A stretch of DNA of 64,000 nt. It comes from Morchella semilibera. Its lineage: Eukaryota; Ascomycota; Pezizomycetes; Pezizales; Morchellaceae. The notes under the pieces were generated by a model that worked only from the letters and a program-made list of their open reading frames with translations, did no database searches and was not told where the DNA came from. Of this stretch, positions 11,501 to 24,370 are shown piece after piece; positions within the stretch are counted from its first letter, which is position 1; the number at the start of each line of letters is the position of its first letter. Where the stretch lies: assembly GCA_009192285.1 (NCBI GenBank), contig WBVU01000005.1, positions 1,940,731-2,004,730 of the forward strand, written 5' to 3'. A program made the position numbers and the translations under genes.

Positions 11501-13403
11501 CACGGCACTAACAAATGTAGCCATCCGAGCCTGTGTTCAAGACTCCTGCGCTGTCTTCCGTCAACTGACCAGCCCCTGACCTTAATCGCGCCTTTTATCT
11601 GACTTTGTATGGTCTATCCTTTGGAAGATCGAATTCACCCCGGCCTGATCTCCCCAGTCATTTGGTCCACCTGTCTGGTCCGTGTGGGTTCATTACTCTC
11701 CCCATACCCCATTTTTGCCATTTGGGGGGGAGGGGGTTGGTCTAACTAGGCGCAGGAACACTCAGCTCCAATGTATGTCCCCACAATTGACACTGCCGGC
11801 CGAGAGACTCAGAACTGAATATTTTTTTTTAAAAAAAAAATAAAATTGCCGTATGATACGATATCCTCTCGCTGAGTAGTTGCCCACGTGGCCTCTGTCC
11901 TTTCCCTATTTCTGTGGGCGAATAGACTTCCTACCAGTGGTCAAATTTCTAATTCGCAGGATGACGAGTGTGCGCGGGTTCGCGCATTGAAAGGGTGGTA
12001 TAAGGTCAACTAATAAGACGGCCCTGTGGTCCTTGCGGTGGCCCAGGAGGTGCAGAACTGCCATATCTAGGCCCGCCTAAGACACACAAGGCAAAGCAAA
12101 CAACCCCGCAGAAGGAGAAAAGAGAAACAATTCGACCATCCCGCCTGTCTACTAATTCGGTCCGTATGTGGGTATTGCGTATGTGATGGACATGAATACA
12201 TATATGCATGGATCCAGGCAGCAATGAGCGAATTTAGTGCGGTTCATCTCGCAAGAGGTCCTATCAATTTAATAATGGTGAATCCACAGCCAGTAGTAGT
12301 AAAATCATGCGTCTGCCTTAGTCTCTTTCATTCGGTGCTGCCGGAGATGTTCTTCTGATCCCCCCTTTCCTTGCCTCTCCATCTCCATCGATCCATACAA
12401 CAAAGGATGCTTCACCCCAACACGCAGGCCTTCAATTTGTTGAGCGTGCCCATTGACATCGCCATCGACCTTCATCTAGCATGTGGCCATTTTTGTCAAG
12501 AATCGAACTGATCCACGATAATCGACACCAGCTTAAGACCGAAGAGCTGATGGCAGCTAGCCGATAAACTTGGTTATGTCTACCCGTGTGATGAGCTTAT
12601 GACAAAAAGGATACCATGCCTTTTGTAAACACTTAAGGTTTACATATGATATGGTCACCCAGGAACCAGGTATATCATTCCAAACGAAAACACCACTGAG
12701 TCCAGCTATTGTTCTCGAAGTTGAAGAAGTTTTTCTTCTCTGAGATAGGTATATATCTGCTAAAAGTAGGTGGTTTTGAACAACCTCGCCGGTTTTCGGG
12801 AACCAGGCGAGTGTCAAATCCTGACAGCCCTGTTTGGCGGGTGACCGAAGGGAATCAATACATGTTGCGTACCGAAGCCACTGACTCTTCTATCCGTCGT
12901 CTGATGTTTGTTTTCTCTGTCCCCATCATCCGATCTTTTCCTTCACCGTATTCTGGAATATGTTACTGATAGCCTCATAGGTCTCGACGGGGAGCATACA
13001 GCTATCAATGGAGCCTTTGGAAACACACAAACGTTCTCGTTTTCCGGGGCCAAGGTGAATTTACACTTACCTCGAATACTCGGGGTTGAGAGTAATCAAG
13101 TATTGCAAGCTACTCTTAATAGTAGTGGCATGGGGTTGCTGGTACCTGGAAGGTATGAACGTGAGAGCAAGAATGACACACAAGGTCCATCTTTGAACTG
13201 GGACGAAATTACCTGACGGCGGCAAACATATCAGAACCCCGCCCGCAACCATGTTGTTTATACGCGTGCATGTATGTATGTGCCGAACATTGCCCGAAAT
13301 TCAATAATGGTAGTGGCAAAAGTGTTCTCTATACCCGGAAGCGTTAGAATTCCCTCTTATACTGTAGTCTTCCTCTCCATGCTGCGCACCTCCTTCCCAT
13401 ATC

Positions 13404-13453
13404 ATCTCTCTCTCTCTCTCCCTCTCTCTCCCTCTCTCTCTCTCTCTCTCTCC
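13404..13453. repeat. CT dinucleotide microsatellite
   Basis: About 50 nt of CT repeats with CC interruptions, in non-coding DNA upstream of the membrane-protein gene. Confidence 0.9.
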
Positions 13454-13839
13454 GCCCCGTATTATTCAATCTAGGAAACACTCCATACTGATTGTTCTGT
13501 ATCGTCGGTAGGTGAAGTACATCTTAATGATCTCATCTCAAACCTGTGAATTCGCAAAATGTCGAAGTGACAGTTCGGTTGGGGTGGCCTGTTGACTGGC
13601 TGATTGACCGACATGGATCATGGAGTTTGGCCTAAAGTAGACTGGTGAGACCGTGGGGGAACGGCAACCGAGGCGGGATGCTGCCTAAAGACGTTAGATG
13701 ACAGTTGAAAGTGGAAGTTGGCGCCTGCTAGGGCGTGATGTTGCTGCCAAACAAAGCACAAAGGGCCATGTAGGTAAAATTACACGCCCGTTCACCACTT
13801 TATACCCCTTTCCCCCAAGAGTAGCGAAGAATTGATACC

Positions 13840-14100
13840 AAACGCTGGTTTTCTCTCTTCCTTTCCTTTCCCTCTTTCCTTCTTTTCACCTTTTCACCCC
13901 CTACCACCGATATTCCCACCTCTCGCTACCTGTCATTCCTTTCAGCAGCGATTCTAATTGTCCGGCTTCACTCTTTTGCTGGCCTGCAAACTTCCGATCA
14001 TTAACTTACTTTTAACCTCACATTCTCTCCCCCACGTACTCTTCAGTACTGTCCTGTCTTTGTCCTCTTGTTATTTTTCCTGTCGCCCTTGCATACATAG
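13840..14100 (+). promoter_or_regulatory. pyrimidine-rich promoter/leader of the membrane-protein gene
   Basis: The + strand is dominated by CT and TTC runs from about 13850 to 14060, followed by a less biased leader up to the ATG at 14610. CT-rich tracts next to transcription starts are common in filamentous ascomycetes. The start site itself cannot be placed, and a 5'UTR intron is possible. Confidence 0.4.
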
Positions 14101-14609
14101 TTTGCGTTGTTAGTACCCGCTACGTTAGTAATATGTACGTGCTTGACATTTCCTCCATGATTCGTTCGCTTTTCCTCTCCGTGCATTCCTCGCTCCAAGG
14201 GTTACGTGCCTGTTCTTTATCCCTTCGGCCTGTACCCAATTTTAGAGTACAGTGTCTATCAGCTGTGACATGATGGCATCCATGGCATGAATTGACCATG
14301 TTCCTCCACCACCACTCACACACACCACCCCACCTTCAGCCGTTTCCACATCATTCTATGCCCCGATATGTTCTGGTTTCATTTTCAGACTTCAAGGCAC
14401 ACTTGTCTCCTGTCTTCGTTGTCAATTGTCACTAATACCGGATACCTCCAACAGCATAATTCATTACGATCCCTACCAGGCCAATAAACAATCGATTCAT
14501 TCGATACGTCCGATTTGACCGACATCCGGTACTAGACACTCTTTCAGCTCTCTCGACAGCATATCCGACAGGAACCTAGGCAACAGCCCTAATACGAAAA
14601 TATAATACA

Positions 14610-15158
14610 ATGCCTGCCATGCCCTTGATCAACCGCCGCAACATCAACGACTCCAACTCCGACGCTGACTACAAAGCAAACAACCATACCATGTCTTCGC
14701 TCCTCATTTCTTTGGTTGTCTTGATTGCCCTCACCTTGGTCCTTAGCTTTTCGCTTTTTATTCTCAACCGCATTCGCAAACAGCGGAAGGCAGCCGGCAC
14801 TCTACCAACATACGAGTCTTCAAACAAAAACCAACATGGCCTGACGATTTCCACTCGCAGCTCTACTCTCATGTACTCCGAGAAGGAGCAGCTCCTCGAT
14901 AATTCTTCTCCTATGCCATTAAGCCCCGATAACGTGCCCGAGATTAGAATAACTTTCCCCGAGGAAACCGACAAGGAGACCGGTCGCAGGATCTCAAGGG
15001 TCATGGTTGTTGAAGTGGGCGAAGCCGGTGTTGGATTTGTTCGCCCTTTGAAGGAGGAGGCGCTCCCTCCATATCAGAGATCAGATGATCGTTTCGCATC
15101 TGTCGATCTTGAGAGAATTGGGGGGTTGAAGGAGAAAGATACCCCAAGATCCCCATAA
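14610..15158 (+). CDS. small single-pass membrane protein, function unknown
   Basis: Single exon, 182 residues, start MPAMPLINRR. A hydrophilic N-terminus of about 28 residues is followed by one strong transmembrane segment (about residues 29-52, SSLLISLVVLIALTLVLSFS region) and then a basic stop-transfer patch RIRKQRK. The rest is a soluble tail rich in Ser, Glu and Pro with a PPY-like motif (ALPPYQRS near residue 160) and a YSEKEQLL stretch resembling an acidic dileucine sorting signal. The basic patch right after the membrane segment favours a cytosolic C-terminus. Such a tail could bind a WW-domain (Rsp5-type) ubiquitin ligase or sorting adaptor, which is inference. I do not recognise the family. 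Codon use looks normal, and the long CT-rich leader supports expression. Confidence 0.75.
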   Translation: MPAMPLINRRNINDSNSDADYKANNHTMSSLLISLVVLIALTLVLSFSLFILNRIRKQRKAAGTLPTYESSNKNQHGLTISTRSSTLMYSEKEQLLDNSSPMPLSPDNVPEIRITFPEETDKETGRRISRVMVVEVGEAGVGFVRPLKEEALPPYQRSDDRFASVDLERIGGLKEKDTPRSP

Positions 15159-18013
15159 ATGGGCACCTTGCAGGAAAGGGGATGACGGCCACGTCAATTC
15201 TCTGACGACTTTTCTTTTTTTTATTCTCGAATGAACTGCTTTTCGGCGCAGGTGTTAGAAACGTACGGAGTCTAATCATTTTGTTCTCACTCTGGTTATG
15301 TTTGTGATCTGTTTGTCGGAATGCATATTGGGTTTTATTTTCTCTTACGAAAGGTTCTTTTTTTTTTGGTTAAAGGCTGGGGGCTGTTTCAAATGTGGGA
15401 GCGGAAACGGTAGACGGATTGGTGTTACGCGAAAGGCATATCTTATGGCAGAAATACGGGGAGAGTGATGAGGGATTCTCTCACCAGTTGACTTTCCGTG
15501 GGAACGACATCAAATGCCTCGAGGTTTTACGAACACTACACTCCAACTTCGATCTTCTCTGCTCATTCAAGCATACCGCCATATTTCATCTGCCACAATT
15601 TACCCCTAACTGAACTATTTATGTTTCATCTGTTTAACGTCTAATAGCCCCTTTACCCCCCCTGTTAAATTCTCTGTAAATACATGACCTTAATGTTCTT
15701 TCCCCGACTTCTATTCTCTACTAGTATACCCGGTTTATATTATCCCGCTTTTTACTTCTTCCTATTTTGGGCTTAAGGCCTAAATTGTATATTTGGAGGA
15801 GTTATTTTCTGTGGATATTGCTTTTTGATAGTTCCTGTCACATTCTTTTTTTTTTCAATGCCCATGATGGGCACAGTGGTCAGTTGGTACGGCTGTATTT
15901 TTGTATTTGCTGGTGGGTTGGTCTTCAAGGGCAAGAGAAGATGAGAAATTCAGACGTTGTTCGTTTGTTCGTCAATATGTTTGACAAGTGACCTAGCGTT
16001 CATGGTGTCCTAGAAACCTGTGTTTGATGCTTAGGTGGCGTTTAACCTGAATATGTTTTACAGATGTACAATTGTAAATATGTGATGGTAGTAGACTAGG
16101 CTGGATCTAGCATTGTGCACGCGCGGGCGTATATCGAGCGGGCCTTGAACAGTGTGCCACTTAAGCCTGAAATTGCGGGGACAAGCTGGAAATAGTTTAG
16201 GCGCTCTGATCTGTTCACTAGGAGGGAGATTTGTGTATGTATGTACTTCGCTGGCGTTCATCAAGTTTCAGAAATTTATTCTAGCCGATCGCCGACGCTT
16301 GGAATTGCTGGTCAATGTGTCTCATGGACGAGTGATGTTTCATGACTCGGTATCCAGCGTCGTCAACATCGTCAACATCGTCAACATCGTCAACTTCATT
16401 GGGTTTGTGTTGTTAAAGGCTGTCTACACATGCTTGCCTGTCTTTCGGAATCTCAATTGAGAAAGGTTAACGCCTCCCAAAGCAGCTATTATCTAGGATC
16501 CGCTTTGTACCGGGTAAATCTTTTGAGCTGAAAAACTGTGCACTCCTGCTTAATCCCGAACTAGGAGGCCCGCTGGCATAATTGAATTACATATTAGTGA
16601 TGGGAGTGAGACTTCCTTAACCCGATCCCATCGCGCAGAAAAACTCCGAACCAATGATGACGCATTCCCAAAGACTTCTTGAGTGCAGAATGTGTCTATC
16701 TCCGTGTATCACTTGCTGAGTCACCAGCCGCGATCAAGATAAAGAGGTCGTCGGAGTCTTGAGACATCTTGTCTCCCACATGTATTGGATTACCACCTAA
16801 AGAACCAATTAATTATGGGTTAATAGTCCCCCATGTTTACTTATAACACTCTTATTAATTATGTAATCAATATATTACATCTGCACGCGTTTCTACCAGC
16901 AATAAGCCGTACCCGATACCTAACCCGATCTCTACGGACAGCTCGGCCTTGGTTGGAATCAGTTCAGTTTTTTCTATTTTGCTGGGGACGGACACGAGTG
17001 GTTGATTGGTTGATACTTTATACATGCAGCATGGATAGATCTTAGTAGAAACTTAGTTCTTTATTTCGAGTATCGTATACTATATGGTCAAAATACTGGG
17101 GCACAAAACTGCTCGTTGAGTGCCATAAAACCTGATATACTACTTCCATATCGACGTGCTGAGTTAATTTCTATCATATAGTATCACTCGAGAAACAAGT
17201 ACGCAACAAAAGAGCACCCGATTGGTTAGGGCACCACCAGAACTGCTAGTGTATAGTATATACTACATGTATTCAGTACAGACTGCACAAGTATGTACTT
17301 GTAATTGTAAAATGTTGTATAATAGTATTCGTGCATGTTCCTACAAAGCTCCTTTTTGTTGAAATCCTTATCATGTATAAACGGCTCAGTGCATTATTTT
17401 TTGTTGTAAATCCGCCACAAATAACCCACAAGATATGGCAAATGAAGTTAACCCCAATTTAAAAATCAAAAGAAACCCCAAGTTTACCGTTCCCCTATCA
17501 GAACTTCTTACCCAATAAACCTCCGCTCCCCACGTACCTAGCCCTAAGCCCACATTCCTTCCCACACAAACCGACAACTGAAGCCCTGATCGGGAAGTAT
17601 GCAAGGAAACGAAAAAGGGAGAAACACCAAATCATCCCACTCCCGCAATTGAACAAAGAATAGGTAATATTACAAGAATAAGTAGTTTTATGCGAAGAAG
17701 CAAAAAGAAATACGAAATAAGGGATTAATTTCCGACCCTATCCATCCCACACACATATACCAAATCAATCACTCCGGTACCCGCTAAACTTTTGGTTTAT
17801 AAGCAACTTTTAAAGAGAGAACAAGCAGAAAACCCCCGAATGACAAAAGAGAGATAAGAAACAACCGAAAATAAACAGACTGTTGGCCCGTGAATTTGGT
17901 GCCAGAATGACAAACCAGAAATTGATTATAAGTGAAAAATGCACGACCCAAGGAAATAGAAGAATAGAGTCTGATAACAAAGAGAAGAAACGCTTTCGAA
18001 TGCGAAAACCACA
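15159..18013. other. convergent intergenic region, 2.85 kb
   Basis: Between the membrane-protein gene and the TSC2 stop. No gene recognised. It holds a 9-bp tandem repeat (16361-16396) and AT-rich sequence around 16800-17400. Transcript ends of both neighbours probably lie here. Confidence 0.5.
16361..16396. repeat. four copies of a 9-bp repeat, CGTCAACAT
   Basis: Exact tandem copies in non-coding DNA with the last base or two diverging into CTTCATT. Too short and without spacers to be CRISPR-like; a plain minisatellite. Confidence 0.85.
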
Positions 18014-21000
18014 TCATGTAAACCTACTAAAGTCCAGGCTCATCAACAGGTCCTCTGTCTCTAGATCTTTCTCCAGATCAGCACCATTTAGCTGTACAGA
18101 GTTTCTGCTGTAGCCATGATCCGATAAGCTTGTTTGTCCACTCATCGTCGATACTCTCCTGGAGTTTGGCATAGTAGGCGGACTGGCTGTTCCACCTATG
18201 CCACCGTTTCCAGCCCCCCCCCCACCGATACCTCCGCCGTTGCTCAAGCCACCCGTGGCAGTTCTCTCACGTAATCGACTAATACTTTGCAGCCGATGCC
18301 TCCAATTAGAGATATGTTCTCCACCACCTTCATTGTATACATGTGAATATACACTCGCGCTCAACGCTAAATTCCTTACGAAAGAAGGAAGTGAAAGGTC
18401 CGAAACAATTTTCGTTTCTTGTGCTGGACTAATATCCGAAAATCCTTCCTTGCGACAGACCTGGACTCTGTAATACCTTCTATCCTGTAGTCCTTTTTTC
18501 GTCAAACGCGACGAAATAAAACCTGTCCTAGCTTCCGGTGTGATCACAATACTGACAAAATTGAACTGGGAGGGTATTGTTCCGAAGCGCCAAGGAAGAC
18601 CAGAGTTATTAAAGACGATGTTGACAAAGTCATTACCAATGTGGCGTTTCTTCATGGTGCATTGAGGATCTTCTGCCAATGTTGGCATCATGGTAGTGAC
18701 ATGGAACACGATTTCCGTGATCCGATCACTCCAGACATAAGCGAATTGCCCGTCTAAGTCATTATCGCGATCAAGACCCCCGGTATTGCGGTCTGTACCC
18801 TTCAAGGTAATTAGGTCGCCAAGACCGTCCACAAAGTCAGTGTAATCTGGTGACCCCATTTGATTTGTCAGGATATCAAGTTCCTCTGACTGGCCAGGGC
18901 CGGCATAAACAACACCAATCTTATGGAAGTCGACAACCGGTATCCGATCAAAAACGTCCAATGCTCTGGTAGTTTTGTCATCCTCAGGAAGTAGTACCGG
19001 CCTAGTCATCTCGGTTGTTCCCATACCCCCAGCCAACTGCAAGAGTACATGACTAGGCAAAATCTTATCCGGCTGTGTGTTTGTTTCCAAAGGGTTATTT
19101 TCGCTTGAGGAGTTTGACTTCCCGTCGAGAATATTGACCCATTTTGATTGTAGAATGCTGTGCAATTCCCTTGATTCCGGCTTGATACTGTAGTAGCTTG
19201 TACCAGACTATGTTCATAATCAACCCACACTGTTCCAACACAGGGAAGGCAAAGACAGAAAATTGAAAGTGAAAAGAACTCACTGGTCGTCTAACAACAA
19301 GCCTTGCTACCCCGGTCTCCGTCGCCATATGCACACTAAGAATACTACCTCCGACTAGCCAATTCTTCGTAACCACCGCTGCATCCTTTCCAATTTTTGC
19401 GGGGGGTTTCAAGTCAAAATCGCTAAAAGTGAATCTCTGCAACATGTCCATACACGCTTGGCTCTGCTCGTCGACTGTATTGCTATGGGCATGCAGGACC
19501 AAACCCCTGGTGATCCAAGAAACATACTTTGGCCGCTCACTCAACCTTAATGACAAAAACCAAGTAGTCAATACGTTGTAAGCAAGTGTGAGGACGTATT
19601 GAGGTAGACTTGGTTCGGTCTCGGGCTGTGATTGCATTGCCTGAAGAGGTTAGTTTTAAAAATACCATATAAACACAAGTGACCAGAGGTGATTTACCCT
19701 TATTGGCCCCGAGGCGGTACTCTCCTTTGTGTGTTGGATATAACGAAAAGCGATGCCAAAAATATTACGAAAATCGGGCTCTGTAAAGTTGCTATATAAT
19801 GTAGGCAGCTTGGCTAGTGCTAGCAGAAACTCCAAGATATGTACACTGACGGCGGACGAAGTGATTATCTGGGAAAGCTTTGTTAGGATCCCTGGCAAGA
19901 ATTTGCTTGTTGAGCCTGGTAGCTCATAGCAGCATATGGACAGGGCGTGGATGCACGGTTTAGCGGTTCTTTGCCATTTGTAGAGCCCCAACTGAAAAGC
20001 CTTAACAATCCCTTCAGTTTCGTTTTTGGCAAAGTGCTGCTTGTAGCTGACTAAAGTCGTGAGTATGTTGATAAGAGCTATGGCGATATCGGCTTTCTTG
20101 ACCTCTTCCGGAAGATCAGTGTTGGGGATCTTATCAGTATGTAGCTGCTGGCAGATATAACTTCTGAGCATGTTGATATGCGCTTTACAGTTCCTGAATG
20201 CTGTCTTATTGGCAAGCTGGGAGCTCAAGTGTACCAGAACATAGCTGTAGACTTCCCAGTCACAACCTTGTTGCATAATCGGAATCAGTTGTTCCATCCA
20301 TAGTGACATTCTGATACAGGTCTTTGGATCTAGTGATGGCCCTTCTTGTACTGGATAGTCTTTTGGTGGATCGTAAAATGTGCATATTACTGGGCTGGCC
20401 TTATACGAAGGCTTTTCTGGGAGAGCCTTCGTCTCAGGGTATGCCCATATCGGCGGCCTTCGCTTGGTGCGATCATACTTTTCCATGACCGGCCGGCTCG
20501 GGCTCCTAAATAGGAATGTCTGTTGTGATGATTGAGATATGGAGCTACTTCTGTTTGGCCTCGATGATGCTGATGATGAGTCCTCCTCAGGCCTAAGAGG
20601 TGCAGAGGTTTCATCCGGAATCTTTGTAATTCTGTGAAAAACTGCTGCTAAATTTTCTGACTCTGTTGATTCAACTAAAAATATGGCGTTTTCTGAATCA
20701 GATCTGATTCTGAACAAAAGCTTCATAGCTGTTAGTCGTGCATCGACATCTATTGTTTGAGACGCTACGATCTTGACAATTTCTTCGTATGTCCGGGCCG
20801 TCTTGATAGCATTAACATTCATGTTTCTTATAAATATCCTTACCAATCCCCGAGTGACAATGTTGACCGGAGAATTAGGGTGATGGTGATGATGTTGTTG
20901 CTGGGAGAGCGGAGTCACAGCAAACTTGAGTCGATCAGTAGAGCTTTTGGTTGCCGTCTGATCTTCATTCTCTTCGTCCACCTCTTGTAGAGACTGATCA

Positions 21001-22904
21001 TTCACAGTTTCTCCCAGTCCAATATAATCCACCAATATATCGAGACACACATTGAATAAATCTATGTTGCTATCTCCTGCGACATCTACTGCCAATTTAA
21101 CCAATGCTTCCAAGACCTTCAAATCTCCCTCATTCCGGAAATCTTCAAAAATGGCAAGAACCAATGCACGTAAGGTCCCTTCCCCACACAGCCCTCTGAT
21201 GGTCTCATAAACGTCCTTGATCAAAGATAAGACACTGATCCGCATTGCTGTAGGTCTTGATCGGGCCTTGAAGAATATATCAAGCAACTTCCTGCAGTTT
21301 TCCATCCATTCGCTACATGATGGATAACAAAAATGTTCTGTGGCGTAGTGATTGATGACGTACTCGGCCGCCGAGTTGGGCAGGTGTTCATGCACACGAA
21401 CGAAAAATTCAACCACATCGTCTATCTGTTCGAAATTTGGGTTACGGCATGCAAGCTCTAACTGAGTTATGACCTGTAGAATGGCCGCTGCTATGGCGGC
21501 ATTTAGTCCACCATGTTCGGGTTTCTGTGGGCGCGACGAGGTCTCTTCTGCACCTGCACGGGCCTCTATTACCGTTCCGTCTGCTCGCTCTGTCGTTCTA
21601 TTTGAACAGGCCACCAATATATCCAATGGCACTCCCCATTCATCGAAGGAAATTTGTGAAACAACATCCTTACTAGCAAGTATAGCACTAATGGCCCTGC
21701 AAATTTCCAACTCCAAGCGTGCGCTATCGGCGGCAAGGGCTGACCGGAATGCTGACATGACAATAGGAAATTGCACTGGAGGAAGCCCATCTTGCTCATC
21801 CGCTATTAAAAGTTTCTCCAGAAACCACACAGCGCCTCTGAGTGTGTTTGTGTTTGCATTCGCGGAGCTTGTAGCAAAATTCTTTGCAGGTGTCTCGAGA
21901 ATTTCAATTAAAACCAGTACTGAATTATGAGCCATATAGCTCTTGCAGAGATTACTGACGGCACTCCAGGTAGCATCGGCAAGCTCCCTTAAGGTGGCAT
22001 ACGCACCGCACAGTACCTCTATACAAGACTTAAGTGCAGCGCGTGGAACGTAGCCATAAGTGATGAGAGCTTCGATAACGCCGATAGAACATTCGATGTC
22101 TTTTTTCTGTGTTGTCTTTTTGCAAATTTGGAGGACGTCTAGGAGTAGCTGGTTTATTTCACGCTCCTCAAACGATTTGAAGTTGAATTTGATGACTTGA
22201 GTGGTGAATAGGAACAACTCCCTCAAGTTAAACTCCGCGCCTGACATGTTCTCTGGGTTACCTCCATCCCTCTTGCGGATTGACCGTTCCCCAGTAGCTT
22301 CCTTGAACCAGCTCTTCAACCACTTCGACAACAGAGAAACTAAGTCTTTGTGAAACGTAGACACATCCCTTCCCCCATTGGTGAGCGCATTCATTGCCTG
22401 TAACTGATGGTAAAAGTCATCCATACAAACATGGTGGGCTATTGTGCGGTAAATCTTGAGTCGATCTAGTGGCGAAGGCTCATGCTGTTGGATACATGCC
22501 GAGAGGAGTTTAAAAGCTGCTTGGCGAACATCCGGCGGATTGTCGGCGTCTAGCAAGTCCTGAGCATTTGACCAAATTTCCGTTACAGTTGAAACCGGGT
22601 AATCCGCAATTATCGTTCTTAACGCCTCTGCCGCCGCCACACGATCATTCAGGGGATTGCTAGCCTTCAACCTGTCAACCAGGACCTGTCCGCTGGTGAC
22701 AGCATCCTCCCCGAAGTATTCACCGTACAAGCTCGAACGATGACCATTACTAGTTATTGGTGCAGCTGGCGACGGAGGGATGGAGAAGCCAGTGCGATTT
22801 AGACGTCCACCGAAACTCCGGAATACATTCGCGATGCTGGAAGATGGCTTATTCGAGTCATGTAGCTGTGGCGGATCGACGTTACTCTGAGAAGACGAAG
22901 GCAT
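18014..22904 (-). CDS. TSC2: tuberin (TSC2), Rap/Ran-GAP domain protein
   Basis: Exons 22904..19698, 19640..19284 and 19207..18014 give 1585 residues, close to other fungal tuberins. Both introns (57 and 76 nt) restore frame, the second rebuilding the conserved LVVRRP-SGTSYYSI region. The long N-terminal part is alpha-helical (DUF3384/tuberin HEAT-type). The C-terminus carries the GAP domain: RALDVFDRIPVVDFHKIGVVYAGPG, then KKRHIGNDFVNIVFNNSG, whose Asn (about residue 1380) matches the catalytic asparagine thumb. With TSC1 it stimulates GTP hydrolysis by Rheb and restrains TORC1. The tail after the GAP domain has a Gly-rich segment and a Ser-rich end. The start MPSSSQSN is the first ATG of the frame. 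It is transcribed divergently from CSE1 across 1.5 kb. Confidence 0.95.
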
Positions 22905-24370
22905 TTAATTAGGTAACTATCAGACGATAAAAAAATTAGCGGGAAGGCCGTTAATATCAAGGAGAACAAAGTTTTCAGAGGAAACAATTTAATTGGCGTC
23001 ATCCAGGGCCGAAAGCTTATTGGATCGGAGAAAAAAAGGGTGTGCAGTGACAACGGCCAATCAGGTCACCTGATCGAAACAAAATGACAAAGAACCAATG
23101 ATAATATGGTAACGAACCTATCGCCCAGAATACTCGGGTGAGCGAGTCCTGCGCCGAACGAAGCGCGGAAGGATGAGAACACCACTCGCGGGAGAGAGCG
23201 GATGGGGGGGTTTGCGCAGAGGTAGGAGCAATCCGAAAGTTGGCAAGCGAGTATGATAATTGAAGTATGAAGTCGGTCATATAAACAGCATGGAGAGGGT
23301 ACTGAAGGCGAGGGGAGAGAGAGAGGCGAGGATAAGGAGGTGGGATAAGGAGAAAGAGGTGGAGGGGTGTGGAGGGGTGAGGCCAGAAAACCAACCAGTC
23401 GGGATGATACTACGGAATCAGTCTGACGAGTATAGGGTTATGTATTTTATATTTTTGTTTTGTGACTAGACTAGGCGTAGGGCGTACAACCAAGAGCGAG
23501 TCTAATAGGTGTCCAAAGTTGAATCTTCGAGGCTTTTGTTATCGTTGAAGTTTTATCTTCGATGGGGTTCAGCGAAACGGGAGATGGAAGGGAAAGCAGG
23601 GACCACTAAGGTGCAGAAACACCGTGCAGACTCGGACTAGGGATGGCTCGTAGCTGGCTCGGAAGAGTGGTGTGTGAAGGGGGAAAGATTTTCCCTATTT
23701 CCCTATTTTCTTTTTTTTTTCTTTCTCCCTCGTCTTCACTTTTCCCTTTTGGGCGATTTGTTGATATGGGGGGAATGATGAGCGAACGGATGAATGAACA
23801 GTTATACAGACAGGTCAAAGATGGATGACTGTGGACGCCTGTCAAAGTTACAGAATCAGCTACGAGCCACTTTAGTGCGCCTCCACCTCCACCACCTCCA
23901 CAGGCACGAGGACGGGGCAGCCTTGGCAGGTGAGGTTGGAGGGGCGTGGGTCTGTCACTCGATGTCAATCGTCACTCTACTGGTGGGTCAGGTGCTCGGC
24001 GTGCTTTGTTTTACGCCTAGCTAAGTATTTATCAGACAAATAGTGAACCGTCACATCTTTCGAGCTCTGTAGCGGGGATATCTTGTTTGTGGTGAATGGT
24101 TGTTTTAGTTGCATCACGTCGTCCCCACATCCTTCTTTTTTTTTTTTTGTCGCCCTAGGGGTACAATTTCATTTTCTCTAGCTCCCCCAGCGGCCAGAAA
24201 GACAACTCTGTGGACCAACACATCTAGCTGCTCTTGGGTTGATCATTTATACCCCCACCATTACTCTACGTCGGACCCACCCCACAACCAGGACCACAAT
24301 CAATACGCCCGGCCACGATCACCATAAGCTACCAACACGTCTTACTGTACCATTGTCACCACCACCAAAC
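22905..24370. other. divergent promoter region between TSC2 and CSE1
   Basis: 1.47 kb with no gene recognised. It includes a T/C-rich run at 23692-23755, GA-rich stretches at 23300-23380 and a T-run near 24130. Pyrimidine-rich DNA precedes the CSE1 ATG on the + strand. Individual promoter elements cannot be assigned. Confidence 0.5.

Larger units (their letters stand above)
7198..14609. other. gene-poor divergent intergenic region, 7.4 kb
   Basis: No gene could be supported. 7198-8110 is likely the PUF3 promoter and 5' leader (purine/pyrimidine-biased, with G and A runs). 8498-8523 is a GCT repeat. 9160-11250 carries many ACATGT palindromes and short AT-rich frames. 13404-13453 is a CT microsatellite. 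13840-14100 is the CT-rich leader of the next gene. Open frames inside have no domain, no plausible splice partners and often low complexity. Confidence 0.5.

Noticed and set aside
11822-11840. T9A10 symmetric run as a terminator or hairpin
   Set aside because: Simple homopolymer junction in non-coding DNA; no gene end nearby.
16361-16396. Tandem 9-bp repeat as a CRISPR-like array
   Set aside because: No spacers, unit too short, eukaryotic context.
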